NCBI RefSeq assembly: GCF_007795095.1
Contig: NZ_CP042218.1
Coordinates: 62,001-126,000 of the forward strand
Length of the DNA: 64,000 nucleotides
Origin: Luteimonas granuli
GTDB lineage: Bacteria > Pseudomonadota > Gammaproteobacteria > Xanthomonadales > Xanthomonadaceae
Direction: 5' to 3'
Shown: positions 1 through 8,313 of the stretch, one piece after another
Position numbering within the stretch: the stretch's first letter is position 1
Layout of the letters: the number at the start of each line of letters is the position of its first letter
Notes under the pieces: model-generated
What the model was told of the DNA's origin: nothing
Seen by the model: only the letters and a program-made list of their open reading frames with translations
Database searches by the model: none
Translations under genes and position numbers: made by a program

Positions 1-1945
1 TGCGTGCCAGTCCGCCGACGTCGACGATCAGCGCCACGCTGCCGTCGCCGAGGATGGTGGCGCCGGAGATGCCGTCCACGCGGCGGTAGTTGTGTTCCAG
101 GCTCTTGACCACGATCTGCTGCTGACCGAGCAGGGCGTCGACCTCGACGGCCAGGCGCTGGTCGTCGCTTTCCACCACCACCGCCACCGGCGCCTCGCCC
201 CCGCCCTCGCCGGCGCCGGCGCCGGCGCCGTAACCGTAGGCGTCGCCGAGCGAGAGCAGGGGAAGGTATTCGTCGCGCACCTTCAGCAGCCGGCCGCGGC
301 CTTTCACCGTGCTGATGTCGGCGGGCGCCGGTCGCAGCGCCTCGCGGACGTTCGCGAGCGGCAGCACCAGCGTCTCGCGGCCGGCGGACACCGTCATGCC
401 GTCCAGGATCGCAAGCGTCAGCGGCAGCCGGATCACCACCCGGGTGCCCTGGCCGGTGCGCGATTCGAGCTGAACGCTGCCCCCGAGCTTGCGGATGTTG
501 CTGCGCACCACGTCCATGCCGACGCCGCGGCCCGAGAGATCGGTGACGGCGCCGGCGGTGGAGAAGCCGGGATGGAAGATGAAATCCCAGACCTGCGCAT
601 CGCTCGGCTCGTCCGGGACCGGCAGGCCGCGCTCGCGGGCCTTGGCAAGGATGCGGTCGCGGTCCAGGCCGCGGCCGTCGTCGGAGACCTCGATCACGAT
701 GTGGCCGTCCTGGTGGGAGGCGGCGAGGCTGATCGTGCCGGTCGGCTCCTTGCCCGCCGCGGCGCGCGCCGCCGGTTCCTCCAGGCCATGGTCGATGGCG
801 TTGCGGACCAGGTGCACCAGCGGGTCTGCGATCTTCTCGATCAGGCCCTTGTCGAGCTCCGTGGCTTCGCCGCGCACCTGCAGCCGCACCAGTTTTCCGA
901 GCTTCCCGGACAGGTCGCGGACCAGGCGCGGGAAGCGGCGGAAGACCGCGTCCACCGGCAGCAGCCGGATGCCGATGACCGCGTCCTGCAGGTCGCGCGT
1001 GTTGCGCTCCAGCTGCTCGAGGGCGGTCGCCATGCGTTCGGCGAGGGCGGCATCCACCCCCTTGCCCAGCTCCTGCAGCATCGAGCGGGTCACCACCAGC
1101 TCGCCGACGAGGTTGATCAGCGCGTCGACCTTGTCCACGCCGACGCGGATCGAGCTCTCGGCGCTGTCGCGCGTGCCCGCCGATGCAGCGGCGGCGGTGG
1201 CGCCGGCCGTGCCGGTGGCTTTCTGTTCCTGCCGGTGGAGCGGAACCAGCTCCAGGCGGCAGACGTCCTCCACCCAGGCGAACACGCCTTCGACCGCCGC
1301 CCGGGAGGCGGGGGCGCCCAGCTCCAGCGTCCAGCCGAGGAACGATTCCAGCGGATCGAGCGCGTCGAAGGCGGGCAGGGCGTCGAACCGCGCCTCGACC
1401 TTCAGCGGGCCGAGCTCCTCCAGCTCGCGCAGGATCCGCAGCGGATCGTTGCCGCTCATGAACAGCCCGGGCTCGGGCCGGAAATCGATCTTCCAGCCGA
1501 TCAGCTCGCCGGCGCCGGGCGCGGCGCGGGCGGCAGCGGCCGGAGCGGCGCCGGCATCCTCGCCGAGCAGCGCCTGCAGGCGACTCTGGACCGCTTGCAT
1601 CCGCGCGGGGTCGGCGGGCTGCCCGTGCTCGGCTTCGGCAAGCAGGGCGCGCAGCGCGTCCCCCGACTCCAGCATGGCGTCGATCGCTTCGGGCTCGATC
1701 CCGCGCTGCCCGGCGCGGATGCGGTCGAGCAGGGTCTCCAGGACGTGGGTCAGCTCCGCCATCGCGGAGAAGCCGAAGGTGGCTGCGCCGCCCTTGATCG
1801 AGTGCGCGGCGCGGAAGATGGAGTTGATGAGTTCGTCGCCGCGCTCGCCCGCCTCGAGCGCGAGCAGGCCCGCCTCCATCGCGTCGAGGCCTTCGCGGCT
1901 CTCTTCGAAATAGGTGGCGTGGAAGCGCTGCAGATCGATGCTCAA
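1..1945 (-). CDS. cheA: Chemotaxis histidine kinase CheA (second copy), C-terminal end cut by window
   Basis: Hybrid-free CheA kinase that passes chemoreceptor signals to CheY. About 648 codons are visible. In order: an HPt domain with phospho-accepting His48 in HSIKGG, an Ala/Pro-rich linker, the dimerisation helices, an HATPase domain (N-box HLVRNAIDHG, G-box GRGVGMDVV) and most of a CheW-like regulatory domain, which is cut at the left edge. The start is taken as TTG at 1945, with AGGAA 8 bases upstream. It lies 25 bases after the cheY stop, so it is the third gene of the STAS-cheY-cheA unit. It is a different gene from the cheA at 5907-7700; this copy lacks a long proline linker. Family call is very secure; which pathway it serves is inferred. 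Confidence 0.93.
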   Translation of the reverse strand, partial: MSIDLQRFHATYFEESREGLDAMEAGLLALEAGERGDELINSIFRAAHSIKGGAATFGFSAMAELTHVLETLLDRIRAGQRGIEPEAIDAMLESGDALRALLAEAEHGQPADPARMQAVQSRLQALLGEDAGAAPAAAARAAPGAGELIGWKIDFRPEPGLFMSGNDPLRILRELEELGPLKVEARFDALPAFDALDPLESFLGWTLELGAPASRAAVEGVFAWVEDVCRLELVPLHRQEQKATGTAGATAAAASAGTRDSAESSIRVGVDKVDALINLVGELVVTRSMLQELGKGVDAALAERMATALEQLERNTRDLQDAVIGIRLLPVDAVFRRFPRLVRDLSGKLGKLVRLQVRGEATELDKGLIEKIADPLVHLVRNAIDHGLEEPAARAAAGKEPTGTISLAASHQDGHIVIEVSDDGRGLDRDRILAKARERGLPVPDEPSDAQVWDFIFHPGFSTAGAVTDLSGRGVGMDVVRSNIRKLGGSVQLESRTGQGTRVVIRLPLTLAILDGMTVSAGRETLVLPLANVREALRPAPADISTVKGRGRLLKVRDEYLPLLSLGDAYGYGAGAGAGEGGGEAPVAVVVESDDQRLAVEVDALLGQQQIVVKSLEHNYRRVDGISGATILGDGSVALIVDVGGLAR

Positions 1946-1970
1946 GGAGGGGTTCCTGCCGAACGGCGGC

Positions 1971-2336
1971 TCAGCTGACCACGCGCCGCACGGTGGCGAC
2001 GAGCTGGTCGGGGTCGAACGGCTTCACCATCCATCCGGTGGCGCCGGCGGCCCGGCCATCGGCCTTGCGGTCGTTCCCTGATTCGGTAGTCAGCATCAGC
2101 AGGGGCGTGAACTTGTAGTCCGGCAGCTGGCGCAGCTCGCGGATCAGGGCGATGCCGTCCATGTTGGGCATGTTGACGTCGGTGATGACGGCGCTGAAGC
2201 GGGCGCCGCGCGCGCGTTCGAGCGCGATGCTGCCGTCTTCGGCCTCCTCCACCTCGTATCCCGCGGACGTCAGTGCGAACGAGACCATCTGGCGCATCGA
2301 GGTCGAATCGTCCACTACGAGGATGCGTGCGCTCAT
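1971..2336 (-). CDS. cheY: CheY-like single-domain response regulator
   Basis: A 121-residue stand-alone receiver domain. The acidic pocket (VVDD near residue 7), the phospho-acceptor Asp in ITDVNMPNMDG, the switch Thr in LTTESG and the Lys in VKPFDPDQL are all present, so it should be phosphorylatable. ATG at 2336 overlaps the stop of the STAS gene by 4 bases (ATGA), implying coupled translation. It sits between a STAS protein and a CheA kinase, so it is probably the phosphorylation target of that kinase rather than of the cheA/cheZ set at 5.9-8.7 kb. Whether it binds the flagellar switch cannot be told from sequence. Confidence 0.92.
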   Translation of the reverse strand: MSARILVVDDSTSMRQMVSFALTSAGYEVEEAEDGSIALERARGARFSAVITDVNMPNMDGIALIRELRQLPDYKFTPLLMLTTESGNDRKADGRAAGATGWMVKPFDPDQLVATVRRVVS

Positions 2337-2638
2337 GTGTGCTCCACGGTGTTGCGTTGTTGCCCGGGTGCCGGGCCGATGCCCAGCGCGTTGTCCAGTC
2401 CGAGGGTGCCGGCGGCGGCGCGCAGCGTGTCGCTGCAGGCCGACCAGCCCGTATCCAGCCCGGCCGCTTCCCGCTGCCGCCACCAGGCGGCCAGCAGTTG
2501 CAGGGCGGCGGTGTGCACCCGCTCCACGGCAGCGCCGTCCACTTCACGGGGGGACTCCCCCGCGTGGGCGGCCAGCGCTTCCTTCAGTGCGGCGCAACGC
2601 TCGATCCCGAGATCGTTGTCCAGTGTCACGACGCCCAT
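2333..2638 (-). CDS. STAS-domain (anti-sigma-antagonist-like) protein
   Basis: A 101-residue protein with a STAS-type profile: an N-terminal strand (GVVTLDNDLGIE), then a helix and a central segment (DGAAVERVHTAALQLL) where this family has its conserved Asp-Ser/Thr region. STAS domains act as phospho-switchable partners; small STAS proteins beside cheY-cheA are known in several chemosensory clusters. The start ATG at 2638 has CGGAGG about 6 bases upstream, and a sigma-28 promoter lies at 2670-2696. The protein is first in the STAS-cheY-cheA unit. Family call is by overall pattern because STAS sequences diverge strongly. Confidence 0.75.
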   Translation of the reverse strand: MGVVTLDNDLGIERCAALKEALAAHAGESPREVDGAAVERVHTAALQLLAAWWRQREAAGLDTGWSACSDTLRAAAGTLGLDNALGIGPAPGQQRNTVEHT

Positions 2639-2669
2639 GGGGCCTCCGGAGGGGGACGGTTCATGGGCA

Positions 2670-2696
2670 GTAGCGGCCGCGCCGGCGCGAACTTTA
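2670..2696 (-). promoter_or_regulatory. Sigma-28 promoter for STAS-cheY-cheA
   Basis: On the minus strand TAAA is followed by 15 bases and GCCGCTAC. This fits the FliA consensus (TAAA-N15-GCCGATAA) with two changes in the -10. It overlaps the last codons of parP, so the STAS operon can be read as part of motC-parP or independently. Confidence 0.75.
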
Positions 2697-3350
2697 GCGC
2701 AAGGTCGCGCCGTCAGTGCAGGGGGTGGCGAGCAGCCGGCTGGCGTCGAGCAGCAGCATGACCCGGCCCCCGAACCGGGCGATGCCGCGGATGCGCTCGT
2801 CGCCCACGGGCGCGAGCTGCGAGGCGCGCGCGTTCTCGACCCTGGTCTCGTCGATGAGGACGATATCCTCCACCGCCGAGACCTGCAGGCCCAGGATTTC
2901 GTTGCGCTCCTCCAGGACCACGATGCGGGTCGCCGGCGTGACCTCCACCGGGGTGGCGCTGAAGTGCAGGCCCAGATCGATCACCGGAACCACCTGGCCG
3001 CGCAGGTTCATGACACCGCGCACCGCCGCGGCCACGCCGCGCAGCGGCAGCAGCGGGGCGGGCAGCACCACTTCGCGGATCTTCAGCAGTTCCAGGGCAT
3101 AGGTCTGGTCGCCGCAGCGCAGGCGCAGCCAGCGCGCCAGGTGCTCGACCCGCGCCTCCGGCGGCTCGGCGATCGGAGCGCGACCGGAGCGCGCCGGCGC
3201 CCTGGCTGCGGCGTGCGGCGGGGATGCGGCGGGAACCGGGGGGGGGGGAGGCGGGGGGTGCGGCGGGGGCGGCGGTGCCGCGGGGACCATCGCCGGTGCC
3301 GGCGACAGCAGGAGGTCGACGTAGTCGTCGATGGCGTGCACTGCGTTCAT
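2694..3350 (-). CDS. parP: ParP-like protein: proline-rich N-terminus plus CheW domain
   Basis: 218 residues. A short N-terminal segment (HAIDDYVDLLL) is followed by a strongly proline-rich linker (about residues 18-60) and a CheW-like domain (about 72-215, with RGVMNLRGQVVPVIDL). In Vibrio and Pseudomonas the gene right after the ParA-like parC encodes ParP, a CheW-domain protein that tethers chemosensory arrays to ParC at the cell pole. The same order and architecture here support that call over plain CheW. ATG at 3350 shares one base with the parC stop. A run of 11 G (3238-3248, C on the coding strand) encodes prolines 35-38 and is a slippage-prone site; the frame is intact here. Confidence 0.85.
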   Translation of the reverse strand: MNAVHAIDDYVDLLLSPAPAMVPAAPPPPPHPPPPPPPVPAASPPHAAARAPARSGRAPIAEPPEARVEHLARWLRLRCGDQTYALELLKIREVVLPAPLLPLRGVAAAVRGVMNLRGQVVPVIDLGLHFSATPVEVTPATRIVVLEERNEILGLQVSAVEDIVLIDETRVENARASQLAPVGDERIRGIARFGGRVMLLLDASRLLATPCTDGATLR

Positions 3351-4126
3351 CAGGCTGCCCGCTCCAGCGCGCGCTCGCTGTCGAGCAGCCAGTCCAGCGC
3401 GCGGCCGTAGGCGGGCAGGGCCCGGCCCGGCAGGCCGTTCGCGAAGGACTGGCCTGCCACCAGTTCGGCGTTGCTGATCAGGGTGTCGATCGGAATGGCG
3501 TCGTCCCAGACCTCTCCGCGGTACTCCTCGCCCAGCAGCGCCAGGGTGTCGCGCCCGGCGCGGGTACGGCGGTCGAACAGGGTCGGCAGGATGGCGGTCG
3601 GCAGCGGACGCTTGCGCGAGCGTTCGATCATGGCGCCGGTGCGGCGCATCCCCGCCAGCCCGTGCAGCGCCAGCGGCTCGCACTGGGTGGGGATGACCAG
3701 GCGGTCGGCGGCGGCCAGCGCGTTGACCACCAGCAGGCCCAGCATCGGCGGGCAGTCGAGCAGGATGTAGTCGTGCCCGGCATGGCGCGACAGCGCCTGC
3801 GAGAGCGCCAGCCCCAGGCCCGGCTGGCTGACGCTGCGGCGTTCCAGCGTCGCCAGGGAGGTCTGGGCGCAGACGAAGTCCATGCCCTCCACCGCCGAGG
3901 GACGCATCAGAGCCGCCAGGCTCTGCGGCGGCGCGGCGAACAGCTCCGCGACGCCGGCGGGCGGCGGCTCTGCGGCCACGCCGAAGGCGCGGGTCAGCGA
4001 CGCATGCGGATCGAGGTCGACCAGCAGCACGCGCAGGCCGCGCTCGGCCAGGATGCGGCCGAGCGCGAGCGTGGTGGTGGTCTTGCCCACGCCGCCCTTC
4101 TGGTTCGCGATCGCCCAGACGCGCAT
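3350..4126 (-). CDS. parC: ParA-family ATPase ParC (chemosensory array positioning)
   Basis: 258-residue ParA/MinD-type ATPase. The deviant Walker A motif KGGVGKTT is at residues 10-17, LVDLDPHAS follows at strand 2, and DYILLDCPP is the Walker B region. No N-terminal DNA-binding domain, unlike plasmid ParA. In polar flagellates this gene between motD and a CheW-like gene is ParC, which places chemoreceptor arrays at the pole. It overlaps motD by one base and parP by one base, so the four genes motC-motD-parC-parP form one unit. The chromosome-partition role of ordinary ParA is not expected because no parB is adjacent. Confidence 0.88.
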   Translation of the reverse strand: MRVWAIANQKGGVGKTTTTLALGRILAERGLRVLLVDLDPHASLTRAFGVAAEPPPAGVAELFAAPPQSLAALMRPSAVEGMDFVCAQTSLATLERRSVSQPGLGLALSQALSRHAGHDYILLDCPPMLGLLVVNALAAADRLVIPTQCEPLALHGLAGMRRTGAMIERSRKRPLPTAILPTLFDRRTRAGRDTLALLGEEYRGEVWDDAIPIDTLISNAELVAGQSFANGLPGRALPAYGRALDWLLDSERALERAA

Positions 4127-5079
4127 CAGCCGTTCCCCTGCTGCAGGGCGCCCGGTCCGGGGCGGCGGATGGCGGTGGCCGCCGGCGCGTGGCGAGCGCC
4201 GGCCGGCGATTCCAGCACGTCGGCAGGACGGGCACCGGGCGTGTCCGGTGCGGCGAGCACCATCAGCACGACCCGGCGGTTGGCGTTGCGCGCGGCCTCG
4301 GTGGTGCCGCCGGCCTTGGGCCTGTATTCGCCGTAGCCGACCATCACCAGGCGCTCCGGCGCCACGGCTTCGCGGACGAAGAGGTGGACCACGCTGGCCG
4401 CGCGCGCCGCCGACAGTTCCCAGTTGGACGGGAAGCGCCAGCTGTTGATCGGGCGGTCGTCGGTGTGGCCTTCGACACGCACGGGATTGGGCTGGTCGCG
4501 CAGCAGGGCGGCCAGCCGCGCCAGCAGCGCCTGGGCGCCGGCCTCGAGGGTGTCGGACGCGGTGGCGAACAGGATGTCGCTGTTGATCTCCACCTCGAGC
4601 CACAGGTCGGTGCGCTGGATGGTGACGGTGCGGGTGCGGATCTGGTCGGCCATGGCATCCTCCAGCTGCAGCGCGATCTGCTCCAGCTGGTGGCGCGATT
4701 CGGCCAGGCTGGCCTCGTCGAGGCCCTCGCCGGTGCGGTCGGCGCGCATCTTGGCGTCGAGCATCGGGCGCAGCGGCGAATCGACCAGGACCGAGGAGTT
4801 CTCCATGCCCATGCGTGGCGGCGCCTGGATCGGCAGGGGCTGCTGCAGGCTGACGTCGTTGCGGCGGCTCTCGCCCACCTCCACCGGCACCATCGTGCGC
4901 GGCGTCCCGCTGAAGGCGCTGGTCAACGAATCCGCGAGCACGCGGTACTTGCCCTCGTTGAGGGAGGAGATCGCGTACATGACCACGAAGAACGCCAGCA
5001 GCAGCGTCATCAGGTCGGCGTAGGGGATCGCCCAGGCCTCGTGGTTGATGTGGTCCTCGTGGCGTTTGCGTCGTGCCAT
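4126..5079 (-). CDS. motD: Flagellar stator protein MotD (MotB family)
   Basis: 317-residue MotB-family stator subunit. A short basic cytoplasmic tail precedes one membrane helix that carries the proton-channel aspartate (Asp22 in YADLMTLLLAFFVVMYA). A plug/linker region follows and then an OmpA-type peptidoglycan-binding domain (VEGHTDD near residue 200, RNANRRV near 270). It pairs with MotC, 9 bases upstream, to form a torque-generating unit anchored in the cell wall. The C-terminal about 35 residues after the OmpA domain are Pro/Ala-rich and probably disordered. Confidence 0.94.
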   Translation of the reverse strand: MARRKRHEDHINHEAWAIPYADLMTLLLAFFVVMYAISSLNEGKYRVLADSLTSAFSGTPRTMVPVEVGESRRNDVSLQQPLPIQAPPRMGMENSSVLVDSPLRPMLDAKMRADRTGEGLDEASLAESRHQLEQIALQLEDAMADQIRTRTVTIQRTDLWLEVEINSDILFATASDTLEAGAQALLARLAALLRDQPNPVRVEGHTDDRPINSWRFPSNWELSAARAASVVHLFVREAVAPERLVMVGYGEYRPKAGGTTEAARNANRRVVLMVLAAPDTPGARPADVLESPAGARHAPAATAIRRPGPGALQQGNG

Positions 5080-5088
5080 GGGCGCGCC

Positions 5089-5829
5089 TCAGTGCAGGAA
5101 GCCGGCAAGCCGGGCTTCGATGTTGCGCGGGTTCTCGCCCTGGGCGATCGCGATCAGGCCCTCGATGGCCAGTTCGCGCGCGCCGCTGCGGCTCGCGATC
5201 ACGCTCTTGAGCTTGGCCGACATCGGCAGGAACACCAGGTTGGCCGAGGCGATCCCGTAGATGGTGGCGGTGAACGCAGCGGCGATGCCCGGGCCGAGCT
5301 TGCTGGGATCGGCCAGGTTCTGCATCACCGCCATCAGACCCAGCACCGCGCCGACGATGCCGAGCGTGGGGGCATAGATGCCCAGGGCCTCGAACACCTT
5401 GGTCGCGGCCAGGTCCTGGGTTTCCTCGCCATGCAGCTCGATCTCCAGCATGTGGCGGATCACCTCGGGCTCGAGGCCGTCGACCAGCATCTGCAGGCCC
5501 TTTCGGATGAAGGGGTCGGGCTGCGCCTCCACCTGGTTCTCAAGCCACAGCAGGCCCTGGCGGCGGGAGGCGTTGCTCCACTCCAGCATCTGCGCGACCA
5601 GGGCGTGGCGGTCGGCCGCCGGCGGCTGGAAGGTCCAGCGGGCGATGTGCAGCGCACGCTTGAAGGTGGCCAGCGGCGTCTGCAGCAGCACCGAGGCGAG
5701 GGTGCCGACGATCACGATCATGAAGGCCGCGGGCGACCACAGCGCTGCGATCCCCGAACCCTTGAGGATGCTGCCGCCGAGGATCGACACCAGGCCGAGC
5801 ACGATCCCGATGGCGCTGAGGATATCCAT
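5089..5829 (-). CDS. motC: Flagellar stator protein MotC (MotA family)
   Basis: 246-residue MotA/TolQ/ExbB-family inner-membrane protein with four predicted membrane helices: two near the N-terminus (residues 1-20 and 32-50), and two late (about 148-170 and 180-202). The conserved channel proline is Pro154 in IYAPTLGIVGAVLGL. Shorter than E. coli MotA (295), which is usual for MotC. ATG at 5829 is chosen over an upstream in-frame start because a sigma-28 promoter at 5837-5863 would leave the upstream codons untranscribed. The -10 box ends 7 bases before the ATG, so the message may be leaderless. Confidence 0.94.
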   Translation of the reverse strand: MDILSAIGIVLGLVSILGGSILKGSGIAALWSPAAFMIVIVGTLASVLLQTPLATFKRALHIARWTFQPPAADRHALVAQMLEWSNASRRQGLLWLENQVEAQPDPFIRKGLQMLVDGLEPEVIRHMLEIELHGEETQDLAATKVFEALGIYAPTLGIVGAVLGLMAVMQNLADPSKLGPGIAAAFTATIYGIASANLVFLPMSAKLKSVIASRSGARELAIEGLIAIAQGENPRNIEARLAGFLH

Positions 5830-5836
5830 GCCCCGG

Positions 5837-5863
5837 GTATCGGCGCGCGGCGCGCGGACTTGA
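5837..5863 (-). promoter_or_regulatory. Sigma-28 promoter for motC-motD-parC-parP
   Basis: TCAAG (-35) and GCCGATAC (-10) with 15 bases between TCAA and GCCG, on the minus strand. Only 7 bases separate the -10 box from the motC ATG, which predicts transcription starting at or next to the start codon. Confidence 0.8.
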
Positions 5864-5906
5864 GTGCCCTCGGCAGGTGACGGGACCGCCGACATGGCCG
5901 CGTCCG

Positions 5907-7700
5907 TCAACCTTCGCGCAACGCGTCGACGTCGAGGATCAGCGCCAGCCGGCCGTCGCCGATCAAGGTCGCGCCGGCATAGCCGGGCAGGCCGCGCAGC
6001 GCCTGCGGCAGCGCCTTGATCACCACTTCCTCGCGTCCGCGCACCTCGTCCACGATCAGCCCGAAGCGGCTGTCGCCGCGCTGCAGGACCACGATGGTGA
6101 ACAGGGCCGGGTTCTGCGCCGGCGCGCCGAGCCACTCGCGCATGTCGAGCAGTGGCAGAGTGTGCGAACGCCGGTCGAGCGTGGCCCGACCGTCGATCCA
6201 GGCGAGCGAGGCGGCCGGTGCGTGCAGCACTTCCTGCACCCGCGCCAGGGGCAGGGCGTAGGCATCGCCGGCCGCATGCACCAGCAGCGTCGGCAGGATC
6301 GCCAGGGTCAGCGGCAGGCGCAGAGAAAAGCGGCTGCCGCGCCCGAGCTCGGAATGGACCTGGATCTGGCCGCCGAGCTCGCGGATCCGCGACTGCACGA
6401 CGTCCATGCCGACGCCGCGGCCGGAAATGTCGCTGACTTCGCTGCGGGTCGACAGGCCGGGCAGGAAGATCAGGTTGAGGCACTCCTCCGGGCTGAGGCG
6501 CGCGGCGGACTCGACGTCGATCAGGCCCTTCTCGCGGGCCTTGGAGCGCAGCCGCTCGGGGTCGATGCCGGCGCCGTCGTCGCGCACTTCGATGCCGACG
6601 TAGTCGCCCTGCTGCTGCGCCACCAGGCTGACACGACCCGCGCGCGGCTTGCGCGCGGCGGCGCGCATGGCGGGGGCCTCGATGCCGTGGTCGATGGCGT
6701 TGCGCACCAGGTGCACCAGGGGATCGGCGAGCGCCTCGACGAGGGTGCGGTCGAGTTCGGTGTCGGCACCCTCGACGTCGAGCTCGACTTCCTTTTCCAG
6801 AGCGCGGGCGACGTCGCGGGCGACCTTGGGGAAGCGCGAGAACACCTGGCCGACCGGCTGCATGCGGGTCCGCATCACCGCGCCCTGCAGGCGCGCGGTG
6901 GCGTTGTCGAGCGTGCTGACCGCGCGGTCCAGCTCTTCGTCGCGCAGGCGCGCACGCAGGGTCTTGAGGCGGTTGCGCGCCAGCACCAGTTCGCCCACCA
7001 GGTCGACGATGGTGTCCAGGCGGCGGGTGTTCACGCGGATGTTCTGCTCGCGTTCGGGCGCGCCTGCCGGGCCGGCGCCGTGCGAGGGCGGAGCGGGCGG
7101 CGCAGCGGCCGAGCGCGGCGGTGGCGGCGCCGGCGCGGGGGCGGGAACAGGAGGCGACGCCGGCGCTGGCGCGGCCGTCGCCGGCGTGCCCGGCGCGGCG
7201 CCACCGTGCAGCTGGTCGAGCAGGGCCTCGAACTCGTCGTCGCTGATCATGTCGCCGGCCGCGGGATCCGCGGCGGTGATCGGAGCCGCCGCCGCCACCA
7301 CCGGCGCGGATCCCGCGTCTGCCGGATCGACCGCGAACGCGGCGATCAGTTCGGCCGGTGCGTCGGGCAGCGGCCTGCTCTGCTCGACGGCGTCGACCAT
7401 CGCCTGCAGCCAGTCCAGAGAACGCTGCGCCGCGTCGAAATGGCGTGGGACCAGCTGCGCTGAACCGTTGCGTACGGCGCCCAGCGCTTCTTCGGCGGCA
7501 TGGCAGAGTTCGACCAGCGGCGTGGCGCCGAGGAATCCGGCCCCGCCCTTGATGGTATGGAAGGCGCGGAACACCGCGTTCAGCAGCTCGCGGTCGCCCG
7601 GCGCCTGTTCCAGGTCCACGAGCTGTCCGCCCAACTGGTCGAGCAGTTCGCGGGCCTCCAGGGCGAAGTCGACGGCGATTTCCGGCGAGCAGGATTGCAT
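5907..7700 (-). CDS. cheA: Chemotaxis histidine kinase CheA (flagellar copy)
   Basis: 597-residue CheA. HPt domain with His48 in FHTIKGGAGF, then a long Pro/Ala linker (about residues 170-235) in place of a classical P2 domain, dimerisation helices, HATPase domain (HLVRNAIDHG, GRGVGMDVV) and a C-terminal CheW-like domain. ATG at 7700, four bases after the cheZ stop. Last gene of the flhF-flhG-fliA-cheY-cheZ-cheA run. The absence of a recognisable P2 domain suggests docking of CheY differs from E. coli. cheB, which follows cheA in Pseudomonas, is not here: motC starts 77 bases further on. Confidence 0.96.
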   Translation of the reverse strand: MQSCSPEIAVDFALEARELLDQLGGQLVDLEQAPGDRELLNAVFRAFHTIKGGAGFLGATPLVELCHAAEEALGAVRNGSAQLVPRHFDAAQRSLDWLQAMVDAVEQSRPLPDAPAELIAAFAVDPADAGSAPVVAAAAPITAADPAAGDMISDDEFEALLDQLHGGAAPGTPATAAPAPASPPVPAPAPAPPPPRSAAAPPAPPSHGAGPAGAPEREQNIRVNTRRLDTIVDLVGELVLARNRLKTLRARLRDEELDRAVSTLDNATARLQGAVMRTRMQPVGQVFSRFPKVARDVARALEKEVELDVEGADTELDRTLVEALADPLVHLVRNAIDHGIEAPAMRAAARKPRAGRVSLVAQQQGDYVGIEVRDDGAGIDPERLRSKAREKGLIDVESAARLSPEECLNLIFLPGLSTRSEVSDISGRGVGMDVVQSRIRELGGQIQVHSELGRGSRFSLRLPLTLAILPTLLVHAAGDAYALPLARVQEVLHAPAASLAWIDGRATLDRRSHTLPLLDMREWLGAPAQNPALFTIVVLQRGDSRFGLIVDEVRGREEVVIKALPQALRGLPGYAGATLIGDGRLALILDVDALREG

Positions 7701-7704
7701 CGGC

Positions 7705-8313
7705 TCAGAGCCCCAGGTGCGAGAGGAGGTCGTCGGCGTCGCTCTGGCCGACGCGGTCGCGGTCCAGCCCCGATACACCCGGCCCCTCGCCGGCGGTGGC
7801 CGGCGCGGCGGCACGGGTGGAGGGGAGGTCCAGCGCGCCGAGATGCTCGTGCACCTGGCGGACGATGCCCGCCACCCGGCGGATGATCTGGCCGCCCAGA
7901 TCCTGGTGGCTCTGGGCCAGGGCCATTTCCTTGAGCTGTTCGCGCAGCGCGTCGGCGATCGCGGCCTGCGCAGGCGGCAGACCGCTTTCCTGGAGACGTG
8001 CGATCAGCGCGCGGCTGTCCTCGATCAGGTCGAGCGTGCGGTGGGTGGCCTGTTCGGTCATCTCCACCACGTGGTCGAGCCGCGCGCAGGCGTCGTCGAG
8101 GCCGCCCCCGACCGGCGTAGGCGGCAGTTCGACCAGCGCCTCCTCGAGTTCCCGCGCCAGGCGCCCGAGGCGCTTGACCATGCTGCGGGTCCGCGAGTCG
8201 GACAGCGCCTCGATGTGCTCCCGCCACGCGGGCTCGTCGCCGCGCTCCATCGCCTTGAGCGCTTCGTTCAGCAGCCGGGCGAGACGTTTGCGGTCGCCGG
8301 CCTCGGTGTTCAT
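7705..8313 (-). CDS. cheZ: CheY-P phosphatase CheZ
   Basis: 202-residue, almost entirely helical protein. The CheZ catalytic signature with its essential glutamine is at about residues 134-142 (QSHQDLGGQ). The C-terminal end, DDLLSHLGL, matches the CheY-binding amphipathic helix that ends CheZ proteins after a flexible linker. It speeds dephosphorylation of CheY-P and ends the switch signal. ATG at 8313 overlaps the cheY stop by 4 bases. Its presence marks a gammaproteobacterial type chemotaxis pathway. Confidence 0.94.
   Translation of the reverse strand: MNTEAGDRKRLARLLNEALKAMERGDEPAWREHIEALSDSRTRSMVKRLGRLARELEEALVELPPTPVGGGLDDACARLDHVVEMTEQATHRTLDLIEDSRALIARLQESGLPPAQAAIADALREQLKEMALAQSHQDLGGQIIRRVAGIVRQVHEHLGALDLPSTRAAAPATAGEGPGVSGLDRDRVGQSDADDLLSHLGL

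Noticed and set aside
92..1978. Long plus-strand open frame opposite cheA, and similar ones at 4189-5880, 9846-11858, 11630-13978 and 34368-36464
   Set aside because: High GC makes antisense frames stay open. Their products are rich in Ala, Arg, Gly and His with no family pattern, while the other strand encodes recognised proteins.
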